Assembly: GCF_013466425.1 (NCBI RefSeq)
Contig: NZ_CP059165.1
Location: 4,402,001-4,466,000, forward strand
From: Mycobacterium vicinigordonae
GTDB taxonomy: Bacteria > Actinomycetota > Actinomycetes > Mycobacteriales > Mycobacteriaceae
Length of the DNA stretch: 64,000 nucleotides
Direction: 5' to 3'
The first letter of the stretch is position 1, and each line of letters starts with the position of its first letter. The position numbers and the translations under genes are program-made. This document shows, in pieces, positions 32,629 through 42,136 of this stretch. The notes beneath the pieces were generated by a model, which was not told where the DNA came from, ran no database searches, and saw only the letters and a list, made by a program, of their open reading frames with translations.

Positions 32629-34976
32629 AAGTGCGGGTCAAACGGAATCAAATGGATTGAGCGGCAGCGGGTTTGGAAATGCTCATACACCTTGTCCAGT
32701 TTGAGTGCCGCCGACCCCGGCCGGGACGCGCTCAACACCACATGCGCTTCGCGGACCAGGCCCGAATGCCCATGCTGGACAAGCCAGTCCAGCGTCGCCG
32801 ACGCACTGCGCGCGGCGTCGATCGCCGGTGAACTGACCAGCACGATGCTGTGCGCAAGGTCCAAAACCGCGGACATCGCCGAATGCATGATGCCGGTGCC
32901 GCAGTCAGTCAAAATGATGTTGTAAAAGTGTCGCAGGATCTCGATGGTGCGACGGTAGTCCTCTGCACCGAAGATCTCCGACACGGCCGGATCCTGTTCA
33001 CTGGCAAGAACTTCAAGTCGACTGGTGGCCATTAGCGTGTGGTTGCGCACATCGGCGTAGCGATTGATGTTCGGATCCGCCAGCAGATCACGCACAGTCG
33101 AGCGCGTCGACAGGTCACCGACTCGTTCACCGAGCGTCCCGCGGTCGGGATTGGCGTCGACGGCGATCACCCGGTCGTGCCGCACCGTCGCCAAAGCCGA
33201 ACCCAATCCAAATGTGGTGGTGGTCTTACCCACTCCGCCTTTGATCGAGAGCACCGCGATGCGGAAGTCACCAACGATCGGCTGCCGGATCTCGGCCAGC
33301 AAATGCTCATGCCGACGTTCCTTGCGGGATGCCCCGGGGTTGAGGTGTCCCCCAGTCGCCTTGTGCACTGCACGACGCCAGCCCGACGGTGGAGCGAACC
33401 GATCGAGGTTGGCCACCTCGGCCTCGTCGATGGGCGGCGGCACCTGGAACGGCTGGTAGCTCGGCGGCGGTCCGACGGGAGCCGGCGGCGGACCGGGCGG
33501 CCGTCCGGAACCGGGCGGTTGACCAGCTGGCAGCCGGGTGGGAGGCTGCCGCGCCGCCGGTGGGACACCCCGACCCGGCGGTGGCCCAGGCCACCAGGGT
33601 GGAGGCGGGAACGGCCCCGGCGGCGGTGGTGGCGGGAACGGAGGTGGCGCGCCGCGCCGTGATCCGGGGCCAGGGCGAGCAGGCGGCCCGGGCGGGACTG
33701 GTGCCTGTTGCGTCGGCGCTCCGGGCGGCGGTTCGTGTGGCGCTGCCTGGGTGCGGTCGATGTCCGTTGGCGTGGCCGCGTTCGGCATCTGCCACGGTGG
33801 TACCACCGGACGACGCGTCGCGGCGGACGGGTCGTGGACGTTCGACTCCGTCTCGGTCACTGCGGTGGGCTCTGCGGGCTGATGGTCGACGACCGACTCG
33901 GAGGGCGCCTCGGCATCTCGCAGAAAATCGGTCCACCGCCATTCGGTGGCCTCTTCGCCGAGGGTGCCGGCTTCGTCGGTGCCGGCTTCTGCACCGGTCG
34001 CCGTCGGCGCGGGCGAATCTGGCACCATCGGCGGCTCTTGCACCACCGGTGGTTCGGGCAGCTGGCGCGGCTCTGGCGACTCATCCGCTTGAGTGAGCGA
34101 ATCCGTTTCGGGCACAATAGATTCCGGCTGCTTGTTGTCCTGCTTGTTGTCGTCGACCGGATTGGTCGATAACCAGTCGTCGACAACGAACTCCGGGGCC
34201 GGGTCGGCTGCGGTTTCGGCCTCCGGTTGCTGCGCAGCTGCCGAGGCCTGCGCCCGTTTGGCCTCCATCTGCTCGAGGAGGGCCGCAGCCCTCAGCTCGA
34301 TGTCGTCGAGTTCACCCGGCGCCGGCTCTTCATGAGCCGGCTCGTCAGGTGCCGAGGACTCCCCACTCGGGTCAGGTTCCTTCGGGAGGTCGGGTTCCCA
34401 ATCGCGCTCAACCGAGACTTCGACCGCCGGCCGGGACTCCGGCTCCGACACCGCAGGCGCGCCCGATTTCTCCGGCTCGATCCAAACCGCTTGCTCCACT
34501 GGCGGATTCGTCGTAGGGGGCTCGGCGCCCGAAAGTGTCTCAGCGTCGGGTGCCCCGGATTCCAGAGAACGCCGATCCGAACCATTCGGCTGCTCTGCAC
34601 GAAATGCTGCGTCGTCACCGACACGTTGAGTGCGCCGGTCAAATTCTGGAACATCGTCGTCGTGGTCGCGGCGTATCTCGACGCGCGCAGGCCGAGGCAC
34701 GACTTCGTCCGAGTCGGGCACCCGCGTTGCCGGTGGTTCGCCAGACGCCCCCGGGACCGGCTCGCGGGGCGGGTCCGTGGGATTGCTCGGCGTGCGGGCC
34801 GTTGGGGACGACTCCTCTGCCTCCTCATTCGCCTGTTTACCGGCCTGTTTGTCAGCCTGTTTGCCGCGGACCAGAGGAACGCGCCGTTGCTTGGTCTCGC
34901 CGGTCAGCCAGGGCGGGTGCGCCAGCGACCCACGCTCGTCGTCGGCAGGTTTCTGCCTCGGCGTTCGGTTTGCCAC
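32505..34976 (-). CDS. espI-like: EspI-like ESX-associated P-loop ATPase (right copy)
   Basis: This 823-residue protein starts at GTG 34976 behind AAGGGGGT. The N-terminal 550 residues are disordered and strongly Pro/Glu/Ala-rich, beginning with a basic patch and a KQADKQAGKQANEEAEE segment. The ATPase domain has KGGVGKTTT near residue 580, then AVDANPD and LTDCGTG. Its ATPase domain is close to that of the left EspI (shared ANPD, TSRLE.LASE, SSPAIDAARSA, LDWL). It lies 137 bp downstream of mycP on the same strand. Both EspI proteins begin MAN with a GTG start, consistent with duplication. Confidence 0.87.
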   Translation of the reverse strand: MANRTPRQKPADDERGSLAHPPWLTGETKQRRVPLVRGKQADKQAGKQANEEAEESSPTARTPSNPTDPPREPVPGASGEPPATRVPDSDEVVPRPARVEIRRDHDDDVPEFDRRTQRVGDDAAFRAEQPNGSDRRSLESGAPDAETLSGAEPPTTNPPVEQAVWIEPEKSGAPAVSEPESRPAVEVSVERDWEPDLPKEPDPSGESSAPDEPAHEEPAPGELDDIELRAAALLEQMEAKRAQASAAAQQPEAETAADPAPEFVVDDWLSTNPVDDNKQDNKQPESIVPETDSLTQADESPEPRQLPEPPVVQEPPMVPDSPAPTATGAEAGTDEAGTLGEEATEWRWTDFLRDAEAPSESVVDHQPAEPTAVTETESNVHDPSAATRRPVVPPWQMPNAATPTDIDRTQAAPHEPPPGAPTQQAPVPPGPPARPGPGSRRGAPPPFPPPPPPGPFPPPPWWPGPPPGRGVPPAARQPPTRLPAGQPPGSGRPPGPPPAPVGPPPSYQPFQVPPPIDEAEVANLDRFAPPSGWRRAVHKATGGHLNPGASRKERRHEHLLAEIRQPIVGDFRIAVLSIKGGVGKTTTTFGLGSALATVRHDRVIAVDANPDRGTLGERVGDLSTRSTVRDLLADPNINRYADVRNHTLMATSRLEVLASEQDPAVSEIFGAEDYRRTIEILRHFYNIILTDCGTGIMHSAMSAVLDLAHSIVLVSSPAIDAARSASATLDWLVQHGHSGLVREAHVVLSASRPGSAALKLDKVYEHFQTRCRSIHLIPFDPHLAEGADVDFDRLRPATRQAYLELAGSVSENFGRLRGVREQV

Positions 34977-35113
34977 TGTCGTACCCCCTTCCCATTCCGA
35001 ATCGGCGACGTGCCGTGTTCAATCGTACGTAGCGCCAAACCGTTAATTCTCAGTTCGAGGCTCCCACACATTCCCGCGACGCACGAACCGCAATTTCAGC
35101 TATTCGACGCGCC

Positions 35114-36520
35114 CTAATTCAGCACGTCGGGCTCAGAATCCGCCGCGCGTGCTTCCCGGCGCCGCCGGGCCACCGCCAGGGCACCTGCCGCCGCCGCCAA
35201 GGCCACGGCACCCGCGGTGACCGACAGCACGATAATTTGAGCGCGCCGACTGGCCGGGTCACGGCGTGGCCGACCGGCGATAGGGGTCGCCCGTTCGGGG
35301 TTCGGCAGCTGGCTGGCCGGTGGAAGGCGATAGGTCAGTGCGGCGACCGGGTCGATTACGCCATACCCGGTGGCCTCGTTGGGCCCGGCGCCCGGAGTGT
35401 GTGCGGTCCGTTTGATCAGCTCGATTACCTGAGCGGCATTCAATTCTGGGAAGCGGGACCGGACCAGCGCCACCAATCCCGAAACGAACGGGGCGGCGAA
35501 ACTGGTGCCGTTGATCGGCGCCAGCCCTTGCTGCCCCAATACGGCGTTGATTAGTCCCGGCCCGTTGGAATCCAGGGACATGATCCGTTCTCCGGGCGCT
35601 GCGACCCCCACCCACGGTCCGCGCAGGCTGAAGTCGGCCGGTTCGCCCGAGGTGGTCAACGCCCCTACCGTCAACACGTAATCGCTGAACCACGCCGGGC
35701 TGGCGATGGTCCGCACCGAATCCCAACCACTTCTCAGGGGCATGTTCGGGTCCGGCATGGCGTTCTGCGTCTTGCATAGCCCCTGATTGCTGAAGTTGCC
35801 CGCAGCAGCCACCACCACCACGTTGCGCTCGAAGGCATAGCGGACCGCGCGCCCCAGTGCGCCGTCGTCCAGGCCACCTCCGACCGGGGTGCACGCCACC
35901 TCCGATAGGTTGATCACGGTGGCGCCTAGGTTGACCGCGCGGGTGATGGCGTACGCCAGAGTCAGGGTGTTCCCGTATCCCGGCGACGTGGCATTGGGAT
36001 CGCTGCTCTGCGCTGAGCCGCCCTCCTTCGGCCCGTACACCGCGCTGTTCTGCCGGATCGACAGGATGGTTGCCTCGGGCGCCACCCCGGCGAAAGAGTC
36101 GCCCGGGGCCGGCACGGCCGCGATGATTCCTGCCACCAACGTTCCGTGGGCGTCGCAATCCTGCAGACCGTCGCTGGTCGATACATAGTCGCCGCCACCC
36201 TCCAGCGCCGGCAGTCGCGGGTGCCGGTTGACCCCGGTGTCGATTACCGCAACCTTCTGCCCTGCCCCGCGCGAGAATCGCCACGCGTCGACGAAATTGA
36301 GCATCGCCTCGGCGCTGGGTTGCAGGCTGAAATCGGACTGCGGCAAGACCCCAGTGGGCACACCGCAGATCGCCTTGAGATCGGTCGTCTCGGTCGGTCC
36401 GAGCGGCCCGTCAGGCGGCGGCCCCGGTTGCACCACCGGCGGCTGGATCGCCCACGCCACGGGGGGATTCACCGTCGCAACCACCAGCAGAGTGGCCAGC
36501 GCCGCGACCAGGCGCTTCAT
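35114..36520 (-). CDS. mycP: MycP, ESX-associated subtilisin-like mycosin
   Basis: This 468-residue secreted protease has an N-terminal signal peptide (MKRLVAALATLLVVATVNPPVAWA), catalytic D94 (VAVIDTGV), H125 (DAHGTLVAG), oxyanion N242 (AAGNFSNQG) and S340 (GTSFAAPFVSGL). A C-terminal TM helix (about 415-440) is followed by a basic tail. Mycosins cap the periplasmic side of the ESX membrane complex and are required for its stability. ATG 36520 overlaps the eccD stop (ATGA). The longer frame to 36973 is a shadow of eccD. Confidence 0.95.
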   Translation of the reverse strand: MKRLVAALATLLVVATVNPPVAWAIQPPVVQPGPPPDGPLGPTETTDLKAICGVPTGVLPQSDFSLQPSAEAMLNFVDAWRFSRGAGQKVAVIDTGVNRHPRLPALEGGGDYVSTSDGLQDCDAHGTLVAGIIAAVPAPGDSFAGVAPEATILSIRQNSAVYGPKEGGSAQSSDPNATSPGYGNTLTLAYAITRAVNLGATVINLSEVACTPVGGGLDDGALGRAVRYAFERNVVVVAAAGNFSNQGLCKTQNAMPDPNMPLRSGWDSVRTIASPAWFSDYVLTVGALTTSGEPADFSLRGPWVGVAAPGERIMSLDSNGPGLINAVLGQQGLAPINGTSFAAPFVSGLVALVRSRFPELNAAQVIELIKRTAHTPGAGPNEATGYGVIDPVAALTYRLPPASQLPNPERATPIAGRPRRDPASRRAQIIVLSVTAGAVALAAAAGALAVARRRREARAADSEPDVLN

Positions 36521-37992
36521 CGCAATCCCAACCGCTGGTAGACACCCACCACCCACAACGCCAACGGGATCAAGGACGCAACGGCCAGGTACTGCAGATA
36601 AGCGAGCAGCGTCCGCGTCGCAGACGAAGACCCGTCCCCAGCGCCCGCCAACCCTGTCGATGCGGCACCGATCGCGACGCCCAGCAGCACGCCGAGCGCG
36701 ACCACCGGCATCGGCTGAATCCCACCCTCGGCCGCCACGCAGGTAATCAGCAGGATCGCGACGGCCGGCACCGCCAGCGCGACGCGCTCGACCCAGGTGC
36801 GAAAGTCCCTGGCGTGCAGACCCAGCACCACCGCACCGGCCAACACGAAGGCGATCACCGGCCAGTCCACTGCCGCAGTGCGCAGCAGCAACGTCAGGTA
36901 CACCGTCGCAGCGCCGGCCAATCCGGCCAGCAGCGCCGCGCGCGTGATGGCTGCCGACTTCGCCTTGGTCCACACTTGTTCGGCGGTCGGCATCGTCGCG
37001 CCCGAATCGCGGCTCATGGCCGGTGCCGACGGCTCGAACGGATTCTCGAAATCCCAGTCCTCGCGGTTAGTTTCGAGCGCGACGCTCGGTGTCGGGAATC
37101 TGTCCAGCCGCGCCGTCAGCCGCCGGACCGTCAGACAAGCCAGCACCACCGTCACCGCTGCCGCCACGAACAGGATTTCGGCGCGCACCTGCAGACCCCG
37201 GACCGCCAAGGCGACACCGACCAGCCCGAACAGCAACGCACTCGCCAAATACGCCCAGTGGCCGGTCCCGATAAACCGGTCGTAGACGACGCACAGCACC
37301 ACCACCGCCCCGCAGGCGCCGGCCAACCCGTACTGGCCGAACCTCGCCAGCAGCGCGAAGGCGATGCCGGCCGTGATCGGGATGGCAGCCCACCCGAGCG
37401 CCGCGGCGACGTCATCGAGTCGGTAGGAGCGATGCGCCATCGCCGCACCACCGACCAGCGTCAGCGCCACGGCGCCGGCAACGGCGACGATCACGTAGTG
37501 GTTGGCCGCACGCGGACGTCCGACGACGCAATACGTCATGGCAAGGGCGGCGAGATGGACCCCGACGAACGCCATCCAGCGCGCCGATGCCGCGTTCCAC
37601 GCGGCATAGGCGGCCTTGTTGAGCCGTCCGACCGCATCGACCACGTCGTCGTACAGAATGGGCGGCGACAATGCCCGCTCCGAAGTGAGTCGCAGCAGTT
37701 CGCCGTTCGTCACCCCCGATTCGCGCAGCGTCCGGTGTGGCTGCAACGCATCGCCGTCGAGTCGGCTGAGTACCCAGAAGGTCCGGTGTTCGTCCTTCGC
37801 CGAACCTTCACCGTCCTGCTCGATGTCCCGGGAGCTAACGAGGCGGGCCAGTTCCGGGACGAAGCCTGACACCGGGACATCCAGAGGCAGGGCGATGTCT
37901 AGCTGCGTGCGGCGCCCGAACACCGACACCCGGATGTGCTTGGGTGCGGCCGATACCACCTGGAACTGTCTGAGCTCGCTGACGCCGGTCAC
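36517..37992 (-). CDS. eccD: EccD, first copy
   Basis: This 491-residue protein has an N-terminal ubiquitin-like domain (HIRVSVFGRRTQLDIALPLDVPV, about 18-105), then roughly eleven TM helices, split by a cytosolic linker (FENPFEPSAPAMSRDSGATMPTAEQVWTK). It ends in the family motif WVVGVYQRLGLR. EccD dimers form the wall of each protomer of the ESX membrane complex. ATGA overlaps join it to eccC upstream and mycP downstream. A second, clearly different EccD is encoded at 42137-43633. Confidence 0.92.
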   Translation of the reverse strand: MTGVSELRQFQVVSAAPKHIRVSVFGRRTQLDIALPLDVPVSGFVPELARLVSSRDIEQDGEGSAKDEHRTFWVLSRLDGDALQPHRTLRESGVTNGELLRLTSERALSPPILYDDVVDAVGRLNKAAYAAWNAASARWMAFVGVHLAALAMTYCVVGRPRAANHYVIVAVAGAVALTLVGGAAMAHRSYRLDDVAAALGWAAIPITAGIAFALLARFGQYGLAGACGAVVVLCVVYDRFIGTGHWAYLASALLFGLVGVALAVRGLQVRAEILFVAAAVTVVLACLTVRRLTARLDRFPTPSVALETNREDWDFENPFEPSAPAMSRDSGATMPTAEQVWTKAKSAAITRAALLAGLAGAATVYLTLLLRTAAVDWPVIAFVLAGAVVLGLHARDFRTWVERVALAVPAVAILLITCVAAEGGIQPMPVVALGVLLGVAIGAASTGLAGAGDGSSSATRTLLAYLQYLAVASLIPLALWVVGVYQRLGLR

Positions 37993-40900
37993 AGTTCAGG
38001 CATTCTCGACAGTTGGATGACGCCGCTCTTGGTTGTCCGCGAGACCAGCATTCCCCGGCCCGGCGGCATTTCGGTCGCCTTGTAGCCGAAGAGCGCACCT
38101 TCGTCCTTGGTTCCGCTCATCACCAAAGCGTTGCAGGACAGGTCCTTCAACCGTCCGATGAACTGGTCCATCATGGCGCGTCCAGCGCCCCCGATGCGGC
38201 GCGCGACGACAACTCGCAGGCCGATGTCACGCGCTTGCGGCAGGAATTCGACCAGCGGGCTCAGCGGGCTACTCATCGAGCCGGTAGCCACGAGGTCGTA
38301 GTCGTCGATCATCACGAAGATGTCCGGACCCGACCACCATGATCGCTCTTTGAGCTGCTGTTGGGTGATATCGGCGGGCGGCAGCCGATCTCGCAATGTG
38401 CTGGCCAGCGCGGTCAGCAGCTCGGTACAGGACTGTGCCGCTGTGGCGTATCCACCCAGGTATTCGTTGTCGACGACGCCAAGCATCGAGCGGCGGTAGT
38501 CGACCAGGACGATCTTGCATTGCTCGGCCGTGGCGTTCTCCATCAGCCCGGTGGCGATGTTGCGCAGCAGACCGGTCTTGCCGCATTCGGCCTCGCCGAA
38601 GGTCACCAGGTGTGGCTGGGCGTCGAAATCCAGTACCACGGGCCGCAATTCGGATTCGTTTATGCCAACGGCCACGCGCGCGGGACCCAACATCCGGGCA
38701 GCGCGGGCCGCCCGGATCACCGCGTCGCGGTCCACGTTGTGCGGCAGCATGCGCACCCGTGGCGCTTGCCGGTTACCGTAATGCGCGCGCATCGCACTGA
38801 CCGCGCCCGAAACACCGTCGGGTAGATCCTCGACCCCCGAGCTGGAGTCCAGCCGCGGCAGCGCAATCAGGATATGCAGCCGTTCATGACTGATACCACG
38901 ACCGGGCCGGCCCACGGGGATCAACTCGTTGAACTTGCGTCCAACGTCGCTATCGAGGGAATCACCCAATTTCAATTCGATGCGGGTGCCGAGCATGTCC
39001 TTGACCGCGGCGCGCATCTCCATCCAGCGAGTCGCTGAGATAACCAGATGCACACCATACGAAAGACCCTGCACTGCAAGTGAATTCAAGGTGGGTTCAA
39101 GCATTTCGAAGTCACTGCGAATCGAGGCCCAGCCGTCGATAACCAGGAAGAGGTCACCGAACTTGTCCTGACTCAACGGATCCTGAGCGGCAACCTCGGG
39201 CGGCAGCGTTGCCAGATGCGCCTTGCGTGCCCGGAAGTCACGCATCGACTCGATGCCCAGGTCACGGAATCGGACTTCGCGTGCCCGCAGCACCCCGGCC
39301 ACCTCGGCCACGGTACGTCGGATGCCGTCGGCGTCCATCCGGCCCGCCACCCCGCCTACGTGCGGCAGATTGACCAGGCTGGTCAAAGTGCCGCCACCGA
39401 AGTCCAGACAGAAAAACTGCACTTGCTCGGGGGTGTGGGTGGCGGCCGCCGACATGATCAGTGTGCGCAGCGCCGTCGATTTGCCCGACTGCGGGCCGCC
39501 GACCACCGCCACGTTGCCCTGCGCTCCGGACAAGTCGACCATCAGCACATCGCGACGCTGATCGTAGGGACGGTCGACCACCCCCATCGGTAGCCACAGC
39601 CGACCGTCGAGGTTCTCCGGTGCCGCCCAATTCGTATTCGGCAGCAGCAGATTCACGGCGGGACTCTCGTCCAACGGCGGCAACCACACCTCGTGGGCCG
39701 GCCGGCCGTGTCCCCTCAGCCGCGACACCACCACATCGAGCAACGTGGTCTTAGTGGGAGGCGATGTCTGGGATGACATCACTGAGGACGATGCGCCGGA
39801 CTGCACGTCCGCATCGGCAGTCGGATTGACGGCCACAGCGTCCTTCCGGACGGGCGTGGCGGTGAACAATTTCGGAGCCAACGCCCCCAGTTGGCGACTC
39901 CTGCCGCTCTGGGCGGCCCGCCGCGGGCGCACGTAATCCCCCGACACGTAGCAGGTGTTGAACCTGATGGGTTCGGAGGCATCGCATTTCAGGAAGGCCG
40001 AACCCGGAACACTGGGCAGGTGGTAGGCATCCGGGACGCCGAGCACGCTGCGCGATTCACCGGCCGAGAATGTCTTGAGACCGATCCGATAAGACAGGTG
40101 CGATTCCAACCCTCGGATCTTGCCTTCCTCCAACCGCTGCGAAGCCAGCAGCAGGTGCACGTGCAGCGACCGGCCCAACCGACCGATCATCACAAACAGT
40201 TCAGCGAAATCAGGCTTCTGCGACAGCAATTCGGAGAATTCGTCGACAATGATGAACAACGCCGGCAGCGGGTCGAGTTCCGCGCCGTTGGCGCGGGCTC
40301 GTTCGTACTCGTTGACATTCGGGAAGTTGCCGGCCGCGCGCAGCAGCTCCTGGCGGCGATTCAATTCACCGGCCAGCGCGTCGCGCATGCGGTCGACCAG
40401 AACGAGCTCGTCTTCGAGGTTGGTGATGATCGCCGCGATGTGGGGCACTCCCTCGAGTCCGAGAAACGTTGCGCCACCTTTGAAGTCGACCAGCACCATG
40501 TTCAGCACATCGGGTGAGTGCGAGGTGATCATCGACAGCACCAGCGTGCGCAGGAACTCCGACTTGCCAGAACCGGTTGCGCCGATGCATAACCCGTGCG
40601 GACCCATGCCCGACTCGGCGGACTCTTTGATGTCGAGTTCGAGTGGCTGGCCGTTGGGGGTGTAACCGATAGGCACCCGCAGCCGTTCTCGCGGGGAACG
40701 TTTCCGCCACACCTGCTCGGGCACGATCTCCGCGGCGTCGGGAATCTTGAGCAGCGCCATCAGTCCCGGGTCGGTGGCCCGCGCATCTGCCTCCAAATTG
40801 ACCATATGCGCGGCGCTGGCCAAGCGGAAGCGGCCAATGCGACGTGCGGTCGCTTCAGCCTCGGCAACGGTGATCGTGTCGGGTGTGGCGAACCGCTCAA

Positions 40901-42044
40901 CACCCACCGCGGTGCGCGCGCCGACGTGCTCGCCTTCCGCATCGGCCTCTACCACCAACGCCAGCCCACGTCGGTTAGCCGCCGCATCAGAACCGTTGAG
41001 GTCCAACAGAACAACGCTGTCCAAACCCGCGTCGGTGACCAGGCGCTCGGATCCGGTGATATAGCCGTCGTCGATGACCACCACGAGCTGTTTGAGACCC
41101 TTTGTCGGCTCGGCGTTGCGGGTGAACCGGCCCCGCTCCCCCAGATCAGTGGCCAAAGACCGCTCCAGCAGCTCCAGGCTGGGAAACAGCATGCGCAGCG
41201 TGCCCATGCCGTCGCGGGCGGTCGCGTGCTGTGCGTGCGGCAACCACTTGACCCAGCTCCAGTTTTCCCCGTCGGGGTTGGCGGTGACCACCGCGACCTG
41301 GACCTGGTCGGGTCCATGGAACGCGCACAGCTCCAACACCATCGAACGCACCAGCTGCCGGGCCAACTTGCGGTCACCCTCGAAGGTGATAGCGGGGAAT
41401 GCCCGCAGCGACACTGCGGTAGGCAGTGCGTGCACCACCGAGTGGGTCTTGACGAACCGCCGCAGCGCCACCGTCGATACCGGCTCCAGATCCTCAGGCG
41501 GGCCGGTCTCGGGTGCCAGCAGCCGGGTCGCCAACCGGTGGGTGCCGACGCCGACCCGGACATGGCACCAGTCACCGTCGGTGGTGCGGCGCTCCCACAT
41601 CCGGCGGCTGTCGACGACATCAGCCAGTGCCCGCGGGTCCGGATGGCTCCACTCCAGCGCGGTGCGTTGTCCCTCGCCGGTCAGGTCGGCGTCGTCACGC
41701 AAGTTCGCCAAGTAGCTGAAGTAGTCCTTGCGCTCCTCGTTGAGTTCGGCGGCTGCCTTGCCGGTCCGCCCGCCGCCGCCCATGAACATGCCGGCCATCG
41801 ACATGATCATCATCATCGGGAAGATCAGGAACATCGGATTCTTCGTCAGGTCTCGGCCCCCGACCGTCACCATCAGCGCAATCATCCCGACGACTGCGAC
41901 GATCATGACGAACGGCAGCAACTTCGTCAGGAGGTTGCCGGGGATCACCCGCGGTACCTCTGGTGGCGCCTGTAGGTTCACTTCGCCACCCGGCATGCGT
42001 GGCGGCGACACCCGCGTGCGGCGCACAAAGCCCTGCGTACTCAA
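37989..42044 (-). CDS. eccC: EccC, fused three-ATPase FtsK/SpoIIIE-type motor
   Basis: This protein of about 1351 residues starts at TTG 42044 (LSTQGFVRRTRV, matching the usual EccC start and preceded by CGGGGA). The frame continues to 42119, but that would leave only 17 bp before the divergent eccD. Two TM helices lie at about 40-90, then three ATPase domains: GATGSGKS (about 488-495) with IIVDEF, GGPQSGKS (about 849-856) with VIDGW, and GEAECGKT (about 1150-1157). Domain 1 keeps the catalytic glutamate. EccC drives secretion and reads substrate signals. ESX-1 has this protein split into two genes; here it is one chain, as in ESX-2 to ESX-5. Confidence 0.95.
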   Translation of the reverse strand: MSTQGFVRRTRVSPPRMPGGEVNLQAPPEVPRVIPGNLLTKLLPFVMIVAVVGMIALMVTVGGRDLTKNPMFLIFPMMMIMSMAGMFMGGGGRTGKAAAELNEERKDYFSYLANLRDDADLTGEGQRTALEWSHPDPRALADVVDSRRMWERRTTDGDWCHVRVGVGTHRLATRLLAPETGPPEDLEPVSTVALRRFVKTHSVVHALPTAVSLRAFPAITFEGDRKLARQLVRSMVLELCAFHGPDQVQVAVVTANPDGENWSWVKWLPHAQHATARDGMGTLRMLFPSLELLERSLATDLGERGRFTRNAEPTKGLKQLVVVIDDGYITGSERLVTDAGLDSVVLLDLNGSDAAANRRGLALVVEADAEGEHVGARTAVGVERFATPDTITVAEAEATARRIGRFRLASAAHMVNLEADARATDPGLMALLKIPDAAEIVPEQVWRKRSPRERLRVPIGYTPNGQPLELDIKESAESGMGPHGLCIGATGSGKSEFLRTLVLSMITSHSPDVLNMVLVDFKGGATFLGLEGVPHIAAIITNLEDELVLVDRMRDALAGELNRRQELLRAAGNFPNVNEYERARANGAELDPLPALFIIVDEFSELLSQKPDFAELFVMIGRLGRSLHVHLLLASQRLEEGKIRGLESHLSYRIGLKTFSAGESRSVLGVPDAYHLPSVPGSAFLKCDASEPIRFNTCYVSGDYVRPRRAAQSGRSRQLGALAPKLFTATPVRKDAVAVNPTADADVQSGASSSVMSSQTSPPTKTTLLDVVVSRLRGHGRPAHEVWLPPLDESPAVNLLLPNTNWAAPENLDGRLWLPMGVVDRPYDQRRDVLMVDLSGAQGNVAVVGGPQSGKSTALRTLIMSAAATHTPEQVQFFCLDFGGGTLTSLVNLPHVGGVAGRMDADGIRRTVAEVAGVLRAREVRFRDLGIESMRDFRARKAHLATLPPEVAAQDPLSQDKFGDLFLVIDGWASIRSDFEMLEPTLNSLAVQGLSYGVHLVISATRWMEMRAAVKDMLGTRIELKLGDSLDSDVGRKFNELIPVGRPGRGISHERLHILIALPRLDSSSGVEDLPDGVSGAVSAMRAHYGNRQAPRVRMLPHNVDRDAVIRAARAARMLGPARVAVGINESELRPVVLDFDAQPHLVTFGEAECGKTGLLRNIATGLMENATAEQCKIVLVDYRRSMLGVVDNEYLGGYATAAQSCTELLTALASTLRDRLPPADITQQQLKERSWWSGPDIFVMIDDYDLVATGSMSSPLSPLVEFLPQARDIGLRVVVARRIGGAGRAMMDQFIGRLKDLSCNALVMSGTKDEGALFGYKATEMPPGRGMLVSRTTKSGVIQLSRMPEL

Positions 42045-42136
42045 AAAGTCATTCCCCGAAACTCGCGACAAATTCTCAGGACATCTCTGGGTATTGTGAC
42101 CAGCGAAATGCCACAACACGCAGAAGGTCGATAGCG

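Noticed and set aside
40596-41975. 459-codon plus-strand frame opposite eccC
   Set aside because: Shadow of eccC, which has all three Walker motifs in the minus frame.
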